A stretch of DNA of 64,000 nt from Oxyruncus cristatus (taxonomy: Eukaryota > Chordata > Aves > Passeriformes > Cotingidae): the NCBI GenBank assembly GCA_013399855.1, contig VXAY01002200.1, positions 150,483 through 214,482 of the forward strand, in the 5' to 3' direction. Shown one piece after another: positions 14,352 through 25,623 of this stretch. A program made the translations under genes and the position numbers. Position 1 is the stretch's first letter; the number at the start of each line of letters is the position of its first letter. The notes below the pieces were generated by a model. That model saw only the letters and a program-made list of their open reading frames with translations. It ran no database searches and had not been told where the DNA came from.

Positions 14352-14450
14352 TTTAGGATTAAATCCAGCCCTTATCATGACTTTGTTATAGTCTTGACCA
14401 CTCAGTTATTGTGCAGTTTGTGTCTTATTCAGAAAAATGGGGTTCACATT
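14352..14450 (+). mobile_element. MIR-like relic, plus strand
   Basis: 'ttaggattaaatccagccct', 'catgactttgttatagtctt', 'gaccactcagttattgtgca' and 'gtgtcttattcagaaaaatg' with 'ggg' follow, at low identity, the order seen in MIR-type SINEs (tRNA-like box, CORE, then 'cctcagtttccttatctgtaaaatgggg'). The last block is the best match. Divergence is high and an accidental resemblance is possible. Confidence 0.42.
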
Positions 14451-17400
14451 CCTTTCTCATTGGTAGTATAGTGTCCCACAAGGCAGAAACCCAGTGTGGT
14501 TCCCTCTCTCCCCAGAAAGCCCCAAGTTGAAATCACGAAATGTTGCCACCATGTTGTCTCTGCTCAGGAGTGGTCTGTCATCCTCATGACCAGGATCTTA
14601 GGGCTGGTCCAAGAAACTCTGGCAGTAACATTAATATTGTATTTGAAATATAGACTTGCTTTTGGCCACTGCCTTTAGCCATGTTCAGTTCAGCCATGGT
14701 GTTCAGAAAAACACCACACAGGTAGGTTAGTAACAAGCCCACCTAAAATGTCAAACTTTTGCAGTGCATTAACTGTGAGGACTCTCCAGACTGAGAATGA
14801 TGCAGTTCATTAGAAAATGCATTTGCAGAGAAATTTACACAGCAGAAAGAACTGATACCTCCTGAAGGAATCATTGCAAATGATTTATGCAGTTTAAGTC
14901 AAAATTGACTATGAAAGGTTGTTCATCCCACAGCGTGTGAAGCAATTTATAGCTGATAAAAATGGTAGCATTCAGGCAGCCAATCTCTATCAAAACCAAA
15001 CAAATTTATTACAGTGTCTCAAAGCTTAATACTTCGTTCACAGAGCAAAACCACAAAATATGTGTAAGTTATGTTAGTGGCATGTGTCAATGGCCAAAAA
15101 AGAGAGGTTTTGAGATGGAAGGAATGCCATACAACATACCTTCTGTGCATTTAGTGAACATCAAAAATCAGCATATTCTAACTGCAATGTTTCTTATTGC
15201 AGTTTTCTGGAAAGACAGTATATCCTGAAATGTCAGCACACAGAAAAAAGGAGGTAGGAGTACAGCAGTATCCAATCAGCCTCTTTTCATCCCTGTTTTA
15301 TGATCCAAACAGAAAAGTAAAGCAGATTTGTGAAGGAAAACAGAAACCTTACTGTTAGTATTTGGAAGTGCCATGCTCTGAAAAGAAATGAAAGTACATG
15401 TCACAGTTGAGTTATCATTCCCTAGCCTTGCCCTGGTGATCTATCTATTTTATTAAAAATCTATGAGCCCAAAAGTGCAAATCTTAAAGGCTTGCAAAGT
15501 CTCCAGCAGATGGGGTTTTATTTGTGCTTCACTATTGGGCCACATTTGCTCAGCCCAGCATCTATTTACTCCTCAGCCCCAAAATATTATTATGATAATT
15601 TGTATACTTAAGTGCCAGATTTTCTGATTTGTCTGAGCTGCTCTCATCACTAGAACAGGCAAAACTGGCTTTAAGCCACTTATATCTTCCCCTGGAGTCT
15701 GGAGACAGCCAGATGTCAGCCCAATATCTCCCATAAATTAGAGCAGCCTCAGGAATGCTCTGCCTGGTGATCCACACACCCAAAGGAATACTTTGGTGCA
15801 CGAGAACAACCAAGACTGCAGAGTGTTCCAGTTAAGTTTCTTTTGCCCCTGATATCTCCTTTCCATTAGGGGAACACAAAACACAATGTAGTTCTTGAAC
15901 AGTACCTGCTTTATGTCATGAAGAGATCTAATTTTTGGTAGGAGGCAAGAAGTACCAATTTAATGACATTGTAGGGCTGGGACATGGAGACTGTAGCGTG
16001 GCTGAAATTTTATTGCCAAGAATGAGATTTGTCTTCTTGGTATCAAAAAATACAGGGGAGGAAGTTCTGCTTTCTAAAATATATGGAATACTTTCTATGA
16101 CATCAGTGAGATACTTTTTCACCTAATGTATCTTATATCTCAATAATTTAGGATGCAGTCTTGCTACCTGTTCCAGGGACCTAATTTACAACAAGTAAGT
16201 GCAGATGCAAAATTGTATCCATAATTCTACAGGTTTAAAAATTAGATTTTGTGTTAAAGACAGTCTCAAAAATTGAATATAATATGTGTATATGCATGCA
16301 GATAGAGGATGTAAATTCTGACTGGTTTTCAAGGGAGCATCAGTAAAACATTGTCAAAGGGAGAGAACTGTGTCATATAATCCATCTCAGACATTATTTC
16401 CCGATCAAGGTAATTTTTCTGCCCCTCTGGCAATATTTTACACAAACAATGCTAAAGAAAAGTGTCCTTATTTGTTTCAGCAGCTTCTGAGTGTAAATCT
16501 TCCTTTGAAGAGCCTTCTGAAACAGAAAGTGAATGCTGAATTGAGGGGGTTGTGTCTGCAACTGTGATGCAGGAGAGCCAACGCCTGAGTCACCAGGAAA
16601 CTGCAATTACATCTGCTGTATAATCATCTCCCATGTAGAGAGAATCAAGAAGTGGAGGAAACAGGTATGTGCATGTCTGTGGACAGTAATATGTGTCTTT
16701 AGAACAGAATGTGTATTTTTCTTCTATCTTCATATCTTTCCATTTCTTGAAACATCACCTCTCAGGTGGCTAATATTTTGTACGTCTCCTCCTTATTCCA
16801 TGTCTCAATACTTTGGCCTGTATTTCTTCTAGGAATTCTTCTTTTGCTATATAGTCCTCAGCACACACATTTTATGTAATGCATATGATAAAATTTTTGG
16901 CATGAAAAAAATGGTGTGTAAAGACTTCTTTAATTATTGCATCATTATGCATAATAGGGTTGAATTAAGATCACTAAGACAGGCTTAAATTTGAATTTTT
17001 ATTACATGCCTTGAAACTGCATCTATATTCTCTTTATGTGTTCCCTGAGAATGCAATTTTCCAACTTTTTAAATCATCAAATGGGGAAAAAGGGTAGACT
17101 TTCTGTTGCACAGAGTAATGCTGACACCCACACAAATCATTGGGGAGTTGGAAACCTGAGATCTGCCACTCCCACTAGGTGTAAAGGAGAAACTGATAGT
17201 GGTGGCAAATTGTCATCCTCTTTGTGAAGAGCTCTGGAGAACCAGACATTTTTTTCAGAGGGTTCAGCAGAGATTTGCTTTATAGCAGACTGTCACATAA
17301 ACAAAAGCATTGAAAGAAAATGCAGGCTGCTCTTGTGGGTACAGCCAAAGACTGAGCATGAAACAAGCATCAAGTGCTTCTAAAATTCAAAACCTTACTT

Positions 17401-17451
17401 TGAACCATGAAGGGTTAGATATTTCAAGAAACAGCTTCTCTACCTTTTCCC

Positions 17452-17469
17452 TTTTTTTTTTTTTTTTTT
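17452..17469 (+). repeat. T18 homopolymer
   Basis: Eighteen T in a row after a pyrimidine-rich lead (taccttttccc). On the minus strand it would be an A18 tail, but no recognisable retrocopy adjoins it. Confidence 0.9.
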
Positions 17470-17480
17470 AACCTCAACAA

Positions 17481-17502
17481 AACCAAACCACCTTGTTTGG
17501 TT
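17481..17502. repeat. 8-bp-stem hairpin beside a T18 tract
   Basis: aaccaaac (17481-17488), loop cacctt, gtttggtt (17495-17502). It follows a run of 18 T (17452-17469) and is followed by 'ggggtttttt', giving an A/C- then G/T-rich pattern. Confidence 0.7.
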
Positions 17503-19425
17503 GGGGTTTTTTCCAGACTTCATTCACAAGACTAGCTTCTCTTTAGTAAAAAAAATCCAAACACTTGAAACAGGCACATAACAGGGAGTAATAAACACCA
17601 GAAAACACCAGATCGTTAAAGATTACAGAAATTATTGGCAGCTGAAAAACAAAGCTCTCTAATGGGGTGTATCAGGCTGGTGTTACCAGCTGGCTTACAG
17701 CCTCTGCCTAGTGGTTGTGGGAGTCGAAATGTTTGGGAGCTAAGAATTCAGTACAGAACTGGAAGCATAGTACCCTATTGCTTTCCTTGAAACTCAAGCA
17801 TATTGTCTGAAATATGAAAAAAAAAAATACCACAAATATTAATATCATGGCTAAGCTTCGCGAACGAAGATTTGGGAAAATGTTTATGAAATGTTACTTT
17901 TGTTCAATATACTTTCATCAGGAGCTTGAGATAAATTCATAACAGAGTATAATAAGAATCCTTCACCTTCTGCAGGTGTAGGTTTTCAATTGTGGTTCTT
18001 TGATTATTTTGTTTCTTGTTTTTTTTCTGAAAGAAGACTCATTTGGATTTATTTTTGCCAGCTAGGATTTATTAGAGCTTTCTTCTTGGCATTCTAATTA
18101 GGTCTTGTGAAAGTTCAAGCTTTACATTTTTTTTTAACAGGAGCTTCATTTTGTATTTGTGACAGTGTATCTAGAGCTCCTCCCTGCAATCAGTCTGTCA
18201 GACTTCTTTCACTCTTTTTGTGGGTATCTGAGACCAAAAAAGAAAGACATATTAATTAGACATGTTAGTTTTGTAATTGGGGAACAGATGGCAAGACGCT
18301 CTAGCATTTTAGTGGTGACTGAGGCAGGTTTTAGGGTCATAGTTTTGTTTAAGTACATAGAAATTGTATAAGCACAGCTCAGTTGCTTCTGTTACGTAGC
18401 TGTCTGAGACTGACTGGCTGTCTCAGGATGTAGTCACACATCCTCTTCCAGCTCCAGCTGTTCCAGCTGAGACATTTGCTCCCCACAGCTGTTCATCACT
18501 GCGTCCAAACTGGAAATTACTACCCAACTGATCTATTGGTGGCGATGCTCACATAGGCATTCCCCAGCTTGCTCCGACCAGGTTACCTAACGTGGCACAA
18601 GCGCTGGGCCTGTTTGTCTGCAATGCCAGGGATTGATGGAGCCTGTGGATGGGAGGGTAAGAACATTCACCACTCAGGTTGGGAAGAGTGAATGAGGAAG
18701 GAGAGATAAAGTGACCTCTTTGGATAGCACTGTTGGACCCAGGATGAAAGGCCTTTGGGAGTGAAAGCCCACTGCCACTGCAGTGTGCATGCAGAATATC
18801 CAAATACTTCTGTTTCATTCTTGCCTGGAAAACATCCAGAATCCACCAGCTAGTCTCCAGGCTCTTCCTTTGAATGAGTTTGGAGTTGTCTGTACCTCCA
18901 GCAAGTTCATCACATCTTCAGAGCACTGCTTGGGAGGGTAAGATCTTGAGAATATTCTTCTTTTTGAAGCAGTCTTTTATTGCAACCACTGTGAGCATAG
19001 AAATAAAGAAAAGGTGACATTGACAAAGAAGACTCATTCTCACTTGATGATTTGACCAGCTCCAATAAGAAAAGACAGGGAGAGAGAAATTTCAAGGAAA
19101 AATATGTCTCACACTAGGATGCAAAGTTTTTTCACTCTCCTCACTTTGTCCCTTCCAAATTTCCCCACAGAAACTGTGTTCCACTCCTGTTGATTCCAGA
19201 AATATTGAAAAGTCTCCAACACAGAGGCTTGTCCTTATTTCTTGGACATGGGAGCATCTACGTATCATAAATGGCAACTGAGCCCAGAAACCATATCTAT
19301 GCCCTCGGTTATCCATGAAGGAGTCAGGAATCATACAGCAGAGAGCTAAAAAAACCACTCAAAAAATAAAATCATAGGAAAAAAATCCTATAACAGATTT
19401 TAATTTTGCAGAGTGAATTTTCAAA

Positions 19426-19452
19426 AAACAAACAAACAAACAAACAAACAAC
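19426..19452 (+). repeat. (AAAC)n microsatellite
   Basis: 'aacaaacaaacaaacaaaca' and neighbours, about six units after a short A run. Confidence 0.9.
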
Positions 19453-20951
19453 AAAACATACCTACTTCTCCCAGCTGCAGTTGGCTGGTACAGATAAACC
19501 TGTATAGCATAGTATTGCTATCTGCCCATCTTGTTTCCTGTCATTTCCTTGCTTTCTCCTCCCCTAAGGCACAGTGATGATTTGATGGCTCCTAATTTCT
19601 GTGATTCTATTGTAGTATCTCGCAACTTTCTAGCTAAAGTCTTCTCAGTGTGAAATGAAAGACTTAGAAGAAGAAATGTACTGCACAGAAGTGAAAGTAC
19701 CAGGATGAGATCTAACCTGCCTAAGCTGAAAGTATATTTCACAGAAATTATTTTCCCTCAGCTATCAAAGTACAAAATAAAGGATGAAAAACATGAGGAA
19801 CTGAAGGTAATGAGCAGCAGCAGAACTATCCATGTTGACGGTTCTGTGCACAGAGTTATTATTGCCATTGTTAAATTTGGAAACATCATGGAAAAGTCCG
19901 TCATTTCTGTGGCTCTCAGAGCACGTTATTTAGCTTTCCTTATCTCCTTGGATCTCTTGGGGTGATCTGAGCCATGAGTGTTTGGGGAAATATGAATTTT
20001 TCTTCTTCTTGCAAGCAATCAAACTGAAAACTACTCGAGTGGGCAGGAAAAGGTCTTATCCTCAAACATTTTCACAACCTCTTCAGTAGTAGGAGACTTG
20101 AAAGCAGATTTGTTTGTACCAACTATTGCACAATATTTTCCTTCTCTTTTACAACACTCTGAAAACAATGTCAGTAGAAGGTACACAAGTTAATACAAAT
20201 CATATGCCCTTCAAGCTTATCAACATGTACTTGGATCTGTATCATTAAGGCTTCACAATCTTTGTAGTTTTCATGATAGTCAATAACATGTATTTGAATC
20301 AGGGACTGATACAGGTGTTGTTCACGTAACTTTTGACACAGTTGGATCAGTGTAACACTATACCTGCTGCAGTGATAAAAGTATCAGTAGATGAATATGC
20401 TCTTCTGACACTGCCAAAACAACAGCAATTCTTTTTATGGCTTTAAATGTATTTTTGACCATGTTAGATTCATGTATCTCTCCTCTTCCTAAATATTCTC
20501 ATCCACATTTTTACAGATTTGTTTCCCAAGGGAATTTACTCAGTGTCTGTGCAGCAAACTGGCTGTGAAGGCTAGATCTGGTCATAGCCCAGAGGACCTT
20601 TTTCCAGCCCAAGCCTATTTAGGAAGGGAACAGCAATTTGTTCACAATGACTTCACTCACTCTTTTTGCAATGTTTCCAGTAAATGCAGGCGTTGTTCTT
20701 CTCATGTGAGCTCAGCATGTCATTCCTAATGTGTTCCTGACTGAAATTTTACATTAGTTACTGAAATAAGTACTTTTCTTTATATGTTCTTTATCTCTCA
20801 TGTGATTATGCTGAATCATTGTAAAATGAAAAAAATCTGATGAGCTATCCATATAAATACCAAGTGATATTAGATCACCACAACTGATGCTGTTAAATGT
20901 AAATACCCAATTATTAACCAGCAGATCCAAAACACTGCCAAATAGTTTTTG

Positions 20952-20973
20952 GTCACTGTGTTTACACAGTGAC
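20952..20973. repeat. Inverted repeat, 10-bp arms, 2-nt spacer
   Basis: gtcactgtgt (20952-20961), tt, acacagtgac (20964-20973): exact reverse-complementary arms. Nothing around it identifies a mobile element. Confidence 0.85.
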
Positions 20974-21214
20974 AGATTCTCATGTTAGTCATATCCTTCT
21001 GAAAAAATGTTTTGGATGGACTCTTAAATCAGTGTCCACAAGGAAATAGATCGAGGCAGCCAAACTTTCTTGAACGTCTGCCATTGACAAAGGTTAAGCA
21101 TTTACAGTCACTCTCCGCCTAAGTATTCTAAGGAAACATTAAGGAGTGAAAAACAGAAGGCAAGGATGTTCTGTACTCTTGGCAACAACGCAGTAAGGGC
21201 GACAGAAGCAGCTC

Positions 21215-21300
21215 CAAAATAGTGGGTTACTGGGCCAGGTCCTGTTCCCGTTAACGTCAATGGTAAAACTCCCTTTTGGTGTAAAGGGACTAGGATGGGG
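21215..21300. repeat. Old amniote repeat relic ('gtcaatgg...aaactccc' type)
   Basis: 'actgggccaggtcctgttcc' followed by 'cgttaacgtcaatggtaaaa' and 'ctcccttttggtgtaaa' resembles a motif I remember as very common in archosaur and turtle DNA ('gggccaatcctgctccc', 'attgacttcaatggcaaaactccc'). It is probably a diverged non-autonomous element. No terminal repeats or target duplication can be seen. Confidence 0.45.
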
Positions 21301-22915
21301 CAACTGGGCCTTTAAGTGACTAAGGAAAAAATAGTGAGGTCTTGACTCTTTTTTCTTCCACTTCTTGTTCATGAAGAATCCCTATGGGACTGAATAAAAC
21401 TGAGTCAGGATGTAAGAATGTTCCTTAACCAGCCTGTCAGGAAGGCTAATACGTGTTTCATCCACTCAATTTCCCTGAAAAACTATACCTATTTCCCCCA
21501 TTTCTTTTTCAGCCATTCATAATATTTAAGCCTATTCTGTCCCAATTAGTTTCATTCTCAAAAATCAGCCGGATCATAGCAATGGAAAAATTTGTTTTGG
21601 GTGAAAACAATAATAGAGCCAGGATAAAATTTAAACTGAGATGAATTTTGCTATTGCAATCCTCTCATCACCCAATCACAATGCCAGGTGTTTGGGGATG
21701 ACTTCATGATCACTGCCCTGACATTTAAAAATTACCCCTCACATAAACCTTAGCAGGGCAGATGGATGCACATGTTTCATTGACACAGTGGTTCTGCTCT
21801 GGCATCTCAATAGCATGTCAAATGTATCTGCAGGTATCCCAAGGAATGGACAGTAATGGACAACTGCTGCAGGAACACAGGAGACAGGTTATATGTCCTT
21901 CCTCACCAAGGACAATATAATTTTCAGTTTTCTTTGTTTTTCAGGTTAAAAATAAATCTGAACGGCAGCAATACTTCTGTAGATACTAAAAAAAATAAAT
22001 GCAAAGTAGGAGAGGCATATATATTTAAAATTTAGACCCTCACTTTCTTTCAAAGTGTTCCACTTCTATTATCCCTTAATAAACAAGGGATGAAGATTTG
22101 TGTATAAACTGAAAATATAAATCTTACTCCCAAAGTCAGACAGAGTCTGAATAATGAAAAATTGCTTTCCCAAACCTCTGATTTATCGTTCTTTAAGAAA
22201 GTGTCACTGAGAATATAAAGCTACTGAGCAGATCCAAAGATGATTTTACATTATGTTTGCCTTTTTGGGTTTGTAAAGATCATTTATTTTCTATAAATTA
22301 GGATATGCTCCAGCACACACTGTAGTCAATGGCAAGACCTGTGAACACCAGTGGAAGACAGATTGCACTTTTACTCTGCATGCAACAAAGCTCAGGGCAG
22401 CAGACAATGTGTCTGTGATAAATCTACTGCACCGTGGAAGAAGTGAGGGCAGGAACCACCCTGGAAGCTACAGTGAGACAAGGATCAACTGGCATCACAG
22501 AAACAGACATCTTCTGCTCCTTCATTTCATTCTGGTCTATCAGTGGTGGCACCTTCTTGAGGAAAGAAATGATGGGATGGAGTGAATTCAACATTTCCTG
22601 TCCAGGCCCTGTATTGACCCAGAGGTCAAGTAATTCTCATTGCATTAATGTCCATACAAAAACTGGCTGATAGAAAACTGTGTGAGACTCTCTGAGACAG
22701 AATTCTCTTGCAATAAGCCAGACCTCCCAAAATTCATGTCTTGCACCATGAACTGGAGTCCATTTTTTCTGATTTCTGCCATGATTCTGCTCTACCAAGA
22801 AGGAGCTGCAGGTGATTCCTCTGCTTCTCAGAATACAAAAACTCATCCAAAAAGGAGTGGAAATATTTGCCTGTTCTTGGCCTTTAGCCTTTACAAAGAA
22901 TTTTAAAGGTTTTCA

Positions 22916-23038
22916 GTGAAGCTCTGAGCAACCTGGTATAGTGGAAGGTGTCCCTGCCCATGGCAGGGGGCTTGAACCAAATGATCTTGAAAGTCCATTC
23001 CAACCCAGGTTGTTCTGTTATTCTGTGATTCTATGAAT
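22916..23038 (+). mobile_element. CR1 LINE, 3'-terminal fragment
   Basis: This is the last ~120 bases of a chicken-repeat-1 non-LTR retrotransposon, severely 5'-truncated as most avian CR1 copies are. The hallmark order is present: a 'gagcaacctggtatagtgg' block, 'aaggtgtccctgcccatggc', a G-run, a 'gaaccaaatgatcttgaaag' block, 'tccattccaaccca', then the terminal short repeats 'ttctgtgattctatga'. CR1 ends in an octamer-type repeat rather than poly(A), so the element points left to right. No coding part remains. The copy differs at scattered sites from the pattern I know, so it is not recent. Family assignment is secure; the subfamily is not determined. Confidence 0.94.
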
Positions 23039-23287
23039 CAGGGCCACAATAAGAAACCTTCCCTCACCAAGACTGACATGTTGCACCTAAGACTTTTGCT
23101 CGTGTCCTGGTATAACTGTATAAAAAGATTACATTTTTACCACATTTCCATGTCCTCTTAATACGTAGTAATGTTCATGAACAGTAGGTTGCACTGATGG
23201 GTGGTTAATTTTTCATGTTTTGTTCAAAGTGTTCTCCACACTAAAGGATATGCCCATTCAGATGTGTTAATGTAACCACAAAAACTT

Positions 23288-23301
23288 TCCTTAATTAAGG
23301 A
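23288..23301. repeat. 14-bp perfect palindrome
   Basis: tccttaattaagga is fully self-complementary, with the AT-rich core TTAATTAA. TAATTA cores are typical homeodomain targets, but a site of this size also arises by chance in AT-rich DNA. Confidence 0.8.
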
Positions 23302-23651
23302 CTACTAACTAAATCCACAGCTAGCCCAAATGGGACTTGTTTTCACTGTAAATAGCTGAGTTTGCAGGAATTTGTGTCTCAGCCACACAACCTATGCTGA
23401 AAACTAAATTCAAGATAATCTTCTCCTGGCACTAAATCTGAGGTGGATTAAATATATATTTTTAGCAACAATACATTTGTCAGGTTACTGGTTTAAACAT
23501 TTTAGAACAAAGGAACAAAGAACTGGAAATCTTCCAGAAGAAGAGATAATTCAATGATTCCCTATATAAATCTAACATTTCTTCATCTTTTATAAATGGA
23601 ATTTTGCAGGTCATTAGTCCCTTAATGTAGTATTGCTATCAGTTGTAAGGG

Positions 23652-23654
<3 letters not shown>

Positions 23655-23711
<57 letters not shown>

Positions 23712-23722
23712 AAAAAAAAAAA
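23655..23722 (+). repeat. (TG)28 microsatellite followed by A11
   Basis: Uninterrupted TG dinucleotides from 23655 to 23710, then a C and eleven A (23712-23722). At 28 units it is the longest pure microsatellite in the window, likely to vary in length between individuals and able to adopt Z-DNA. Confidence 0.97.
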
Positions 23723-23819
23723 GGCATTAAAATGGTTGAGATATAGAGAAAATTGACTGCTGCACAGTCACCACTTTTCATAAAGATTTTTACTACACCC
23801 TTGGTATTATGGATCTATA

Positions 23820-23862
23820 ATATGCAAATGTGTAGCATCATTAATATGCATTTGCTGCGTAC
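23820..23862. promoter_or_regulatory. Paired octamer-like (POU) motifs, candidate enhancer element
   Basis: A full octamer ATGCAAAT at 23822-23829 is followed 17 bases later by 'ttaatatgcatttgc' (23841-23855), which on the other strand reads gcaaatgcatattaa. POU-domain factors such as Oct proteins bind ATGCAAAT and the adjacent TAAT core is homeodomain-like. These are short motifs; regulatory function is inferred only. Confidence 0.3.
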
Positions 23863-25585
23863 ACCCTCCCTAACAGAGTATGTTATGGGAATACAAATTA
23901 AAAACAATATACTCGACTCAGCTAAATTTTAATGGCCCGTTGTATGAGTGATCCCAGATTGGGAGGCACCTAAGCCCTTTGTCTTCAATATTTCCCTTCC
24001 TTCCTCCTATCTATTCTCTTTGTTTGTTCTTGTTTTCACTGACACCTCCATAGCTGAATCAGTTAAATCTCAGCATAAAAACTAAAGTAATATGCAAGTT
24101 CCTTGTTGCCTTCAGTGGAAGTAGCTGGCACAAGAACAGAAAACTGAGATCTAGAAATGAGTTCAGCCAAGAGTGCCCATGGTGGAATAAGCTGTGCAGT
24201 CCAATCTGCTGGGTGAATGTATCCTGAGATTACTTTGTTTTGTATTTGCTGCTGATGGGAGTTTAGGCATTACCTAATGTAGGTGAGTCATCTAAGCATA
24301 CCCCCTGACACACTTCTCTCCTTATCTTCCCTTCCTGGCTGTTTGTCCAGGGAAAAGAGCCTTCTGATACCTTCTCTTCATCCAACAAAATCTCTCTGGA
24401 GAAACAAGATCACTTCATCTGGCAAACGAGACCAAGAGTAGTCTCTGGGAACCTGAAGATACCAACTCAGGTATACCAGTGGCTTAACTTTTTACAGGGG
24501 ATGCAGTTTTTAACTTTTGATTCTCTACTAAGTTTTGCCTTCTGATTCTCTCCCTTGTGCAACGGTGATATAACCATGAAACATCTGTAAAACACTGCAA
24601 ATTACAGCCCATCGTTTTAAACTCAGGCTTGACATAAGCTGAGCCTCAAAGTGAAGCCTTTCAGGAGACAGTGCACAGGCAACTCAGACAGGGACACTGC
24701 TGGCATTAGAGAAAGCAGATGCCACCAGAAATGAAGTTACCCATCCTCATTAGCCAGTGCATACAGTCAAACCTAATAATGAGCTTACTGTTCTCATCAG
24801 TGCTCTTTGCCTGCAGGCTCTTAACTTTGTAGATCAGGTGCACCTCCAAACCACACTGTGGGGACAGTGTCATCTGACAGCAGCTGTGACAAGGATTGGT
24901 AGGGAAGGTAATTCTTTCCACTGCCCTAGTTAAATCTATCAAGGAATTGGGTTAAAGTCTTTAGTGGACACTAAGTGTTTAACAGACTGCCAGTTTATTC
25001 TCAAGTGTTTAAGGCAAACCTTACATAAACTGAAAAATTAAAAAAAACCCCTCCCATGCACCTCTACAGTTTCCTTAGTATTTTTTTTAATGGATGCCAA
25101 TGTTATTTTTCTTTACTTGGCAGTGACTGTTCCAGAGCTTAATCCTTTCAAAATGCAATGGGGAGAAAAATAACGCAGCAAGATGAACTCTGCTGTGCTA
25201 ATTGGGCTTCCCAATATGGTGTGAGGACATTTGTCGCTCAGCCTGCTTATTCAGTGCTGCATATTCAAGCTGTTTCAGCAGGTCTAGCTACTCTTATGGG
25301 AAATTAAACTGCAATCAGATTCTGCAGTCATCCAGGTCTAGACTGTGATATTGATCACAGAACAGACAAACTGGAGGAATAAGGTTGAAGTGGCCGCTTT
25401 GTATCGGGGCACAGTTACTTGACAGAAAAGGATCTTTTGCTGATGCAAATCTGCTATGTGAGGCATAATGTGGTTGATTCCAAAAGCAATGGAACAGTTG
25501 GGAAGCCACTGTGTAGGAAACATTATGTTTATTTTAATTACATCTTTCTAATGTCACCTTTTCTCAGTCAGGCTTGACCATGAAT

Positions 25586-25623
25586 CTGAGTTACACCAAA
25601 CTGTGGAGTTTGGTGTAACTCAG
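25586..25623. repeat. Perfect 17-bp inverted repeat with 4-nt loop
   Basis: Left arm ctgagttacaccaaact (25586-25602), loop gtgg (25603-25606), right arm agtttggtgtaactcag (25607-25623). The arms are exact reverse complements with no mismatch. On the outer side there is a T.G wobble, one mismatch and then two further pairs. The arm contains 'gagttacacc', also found in old palindromic bird/reptile repeats, so it may be the tip of such an element; as a transcript it would form a stable short hairpin. The whole unit is shorter than a normal microRNA precursor. Confidence 0.9.

Larger units (their letters stand above)
11993..22915. other. No gene recognised
   Basis: It holds a MIR-like relic (14.35 kb), a T18 tract with a hairpin (17.45 kb), (AAAC)n (19.43 kb), an inverted repeat (20.95 kb) and an old repeat relic (21.2 kb). 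Pyrimidine tracts followed by AG occur (for example before 18142, 'tttttttttaacag'), but no paired donor bounds a plausible exon. Confidence 0.7.

Noticed and set aside
15935..16126. 63-codon frame reading KKYQFNDIVGLGHGDCSVAE, protein-like at first sight
   Set aside because: A mirrored open frame lies on the other strand, and there is no known motif or splice context.
18124..18371. Polypyrimidine tract plus 'aacag' followed by a 70-codon frame, exon-like
   Set aside because: The frame ends in a stop without a clear donor, and the translation is unrecognised. T-rich tracts ending in AG are common here.
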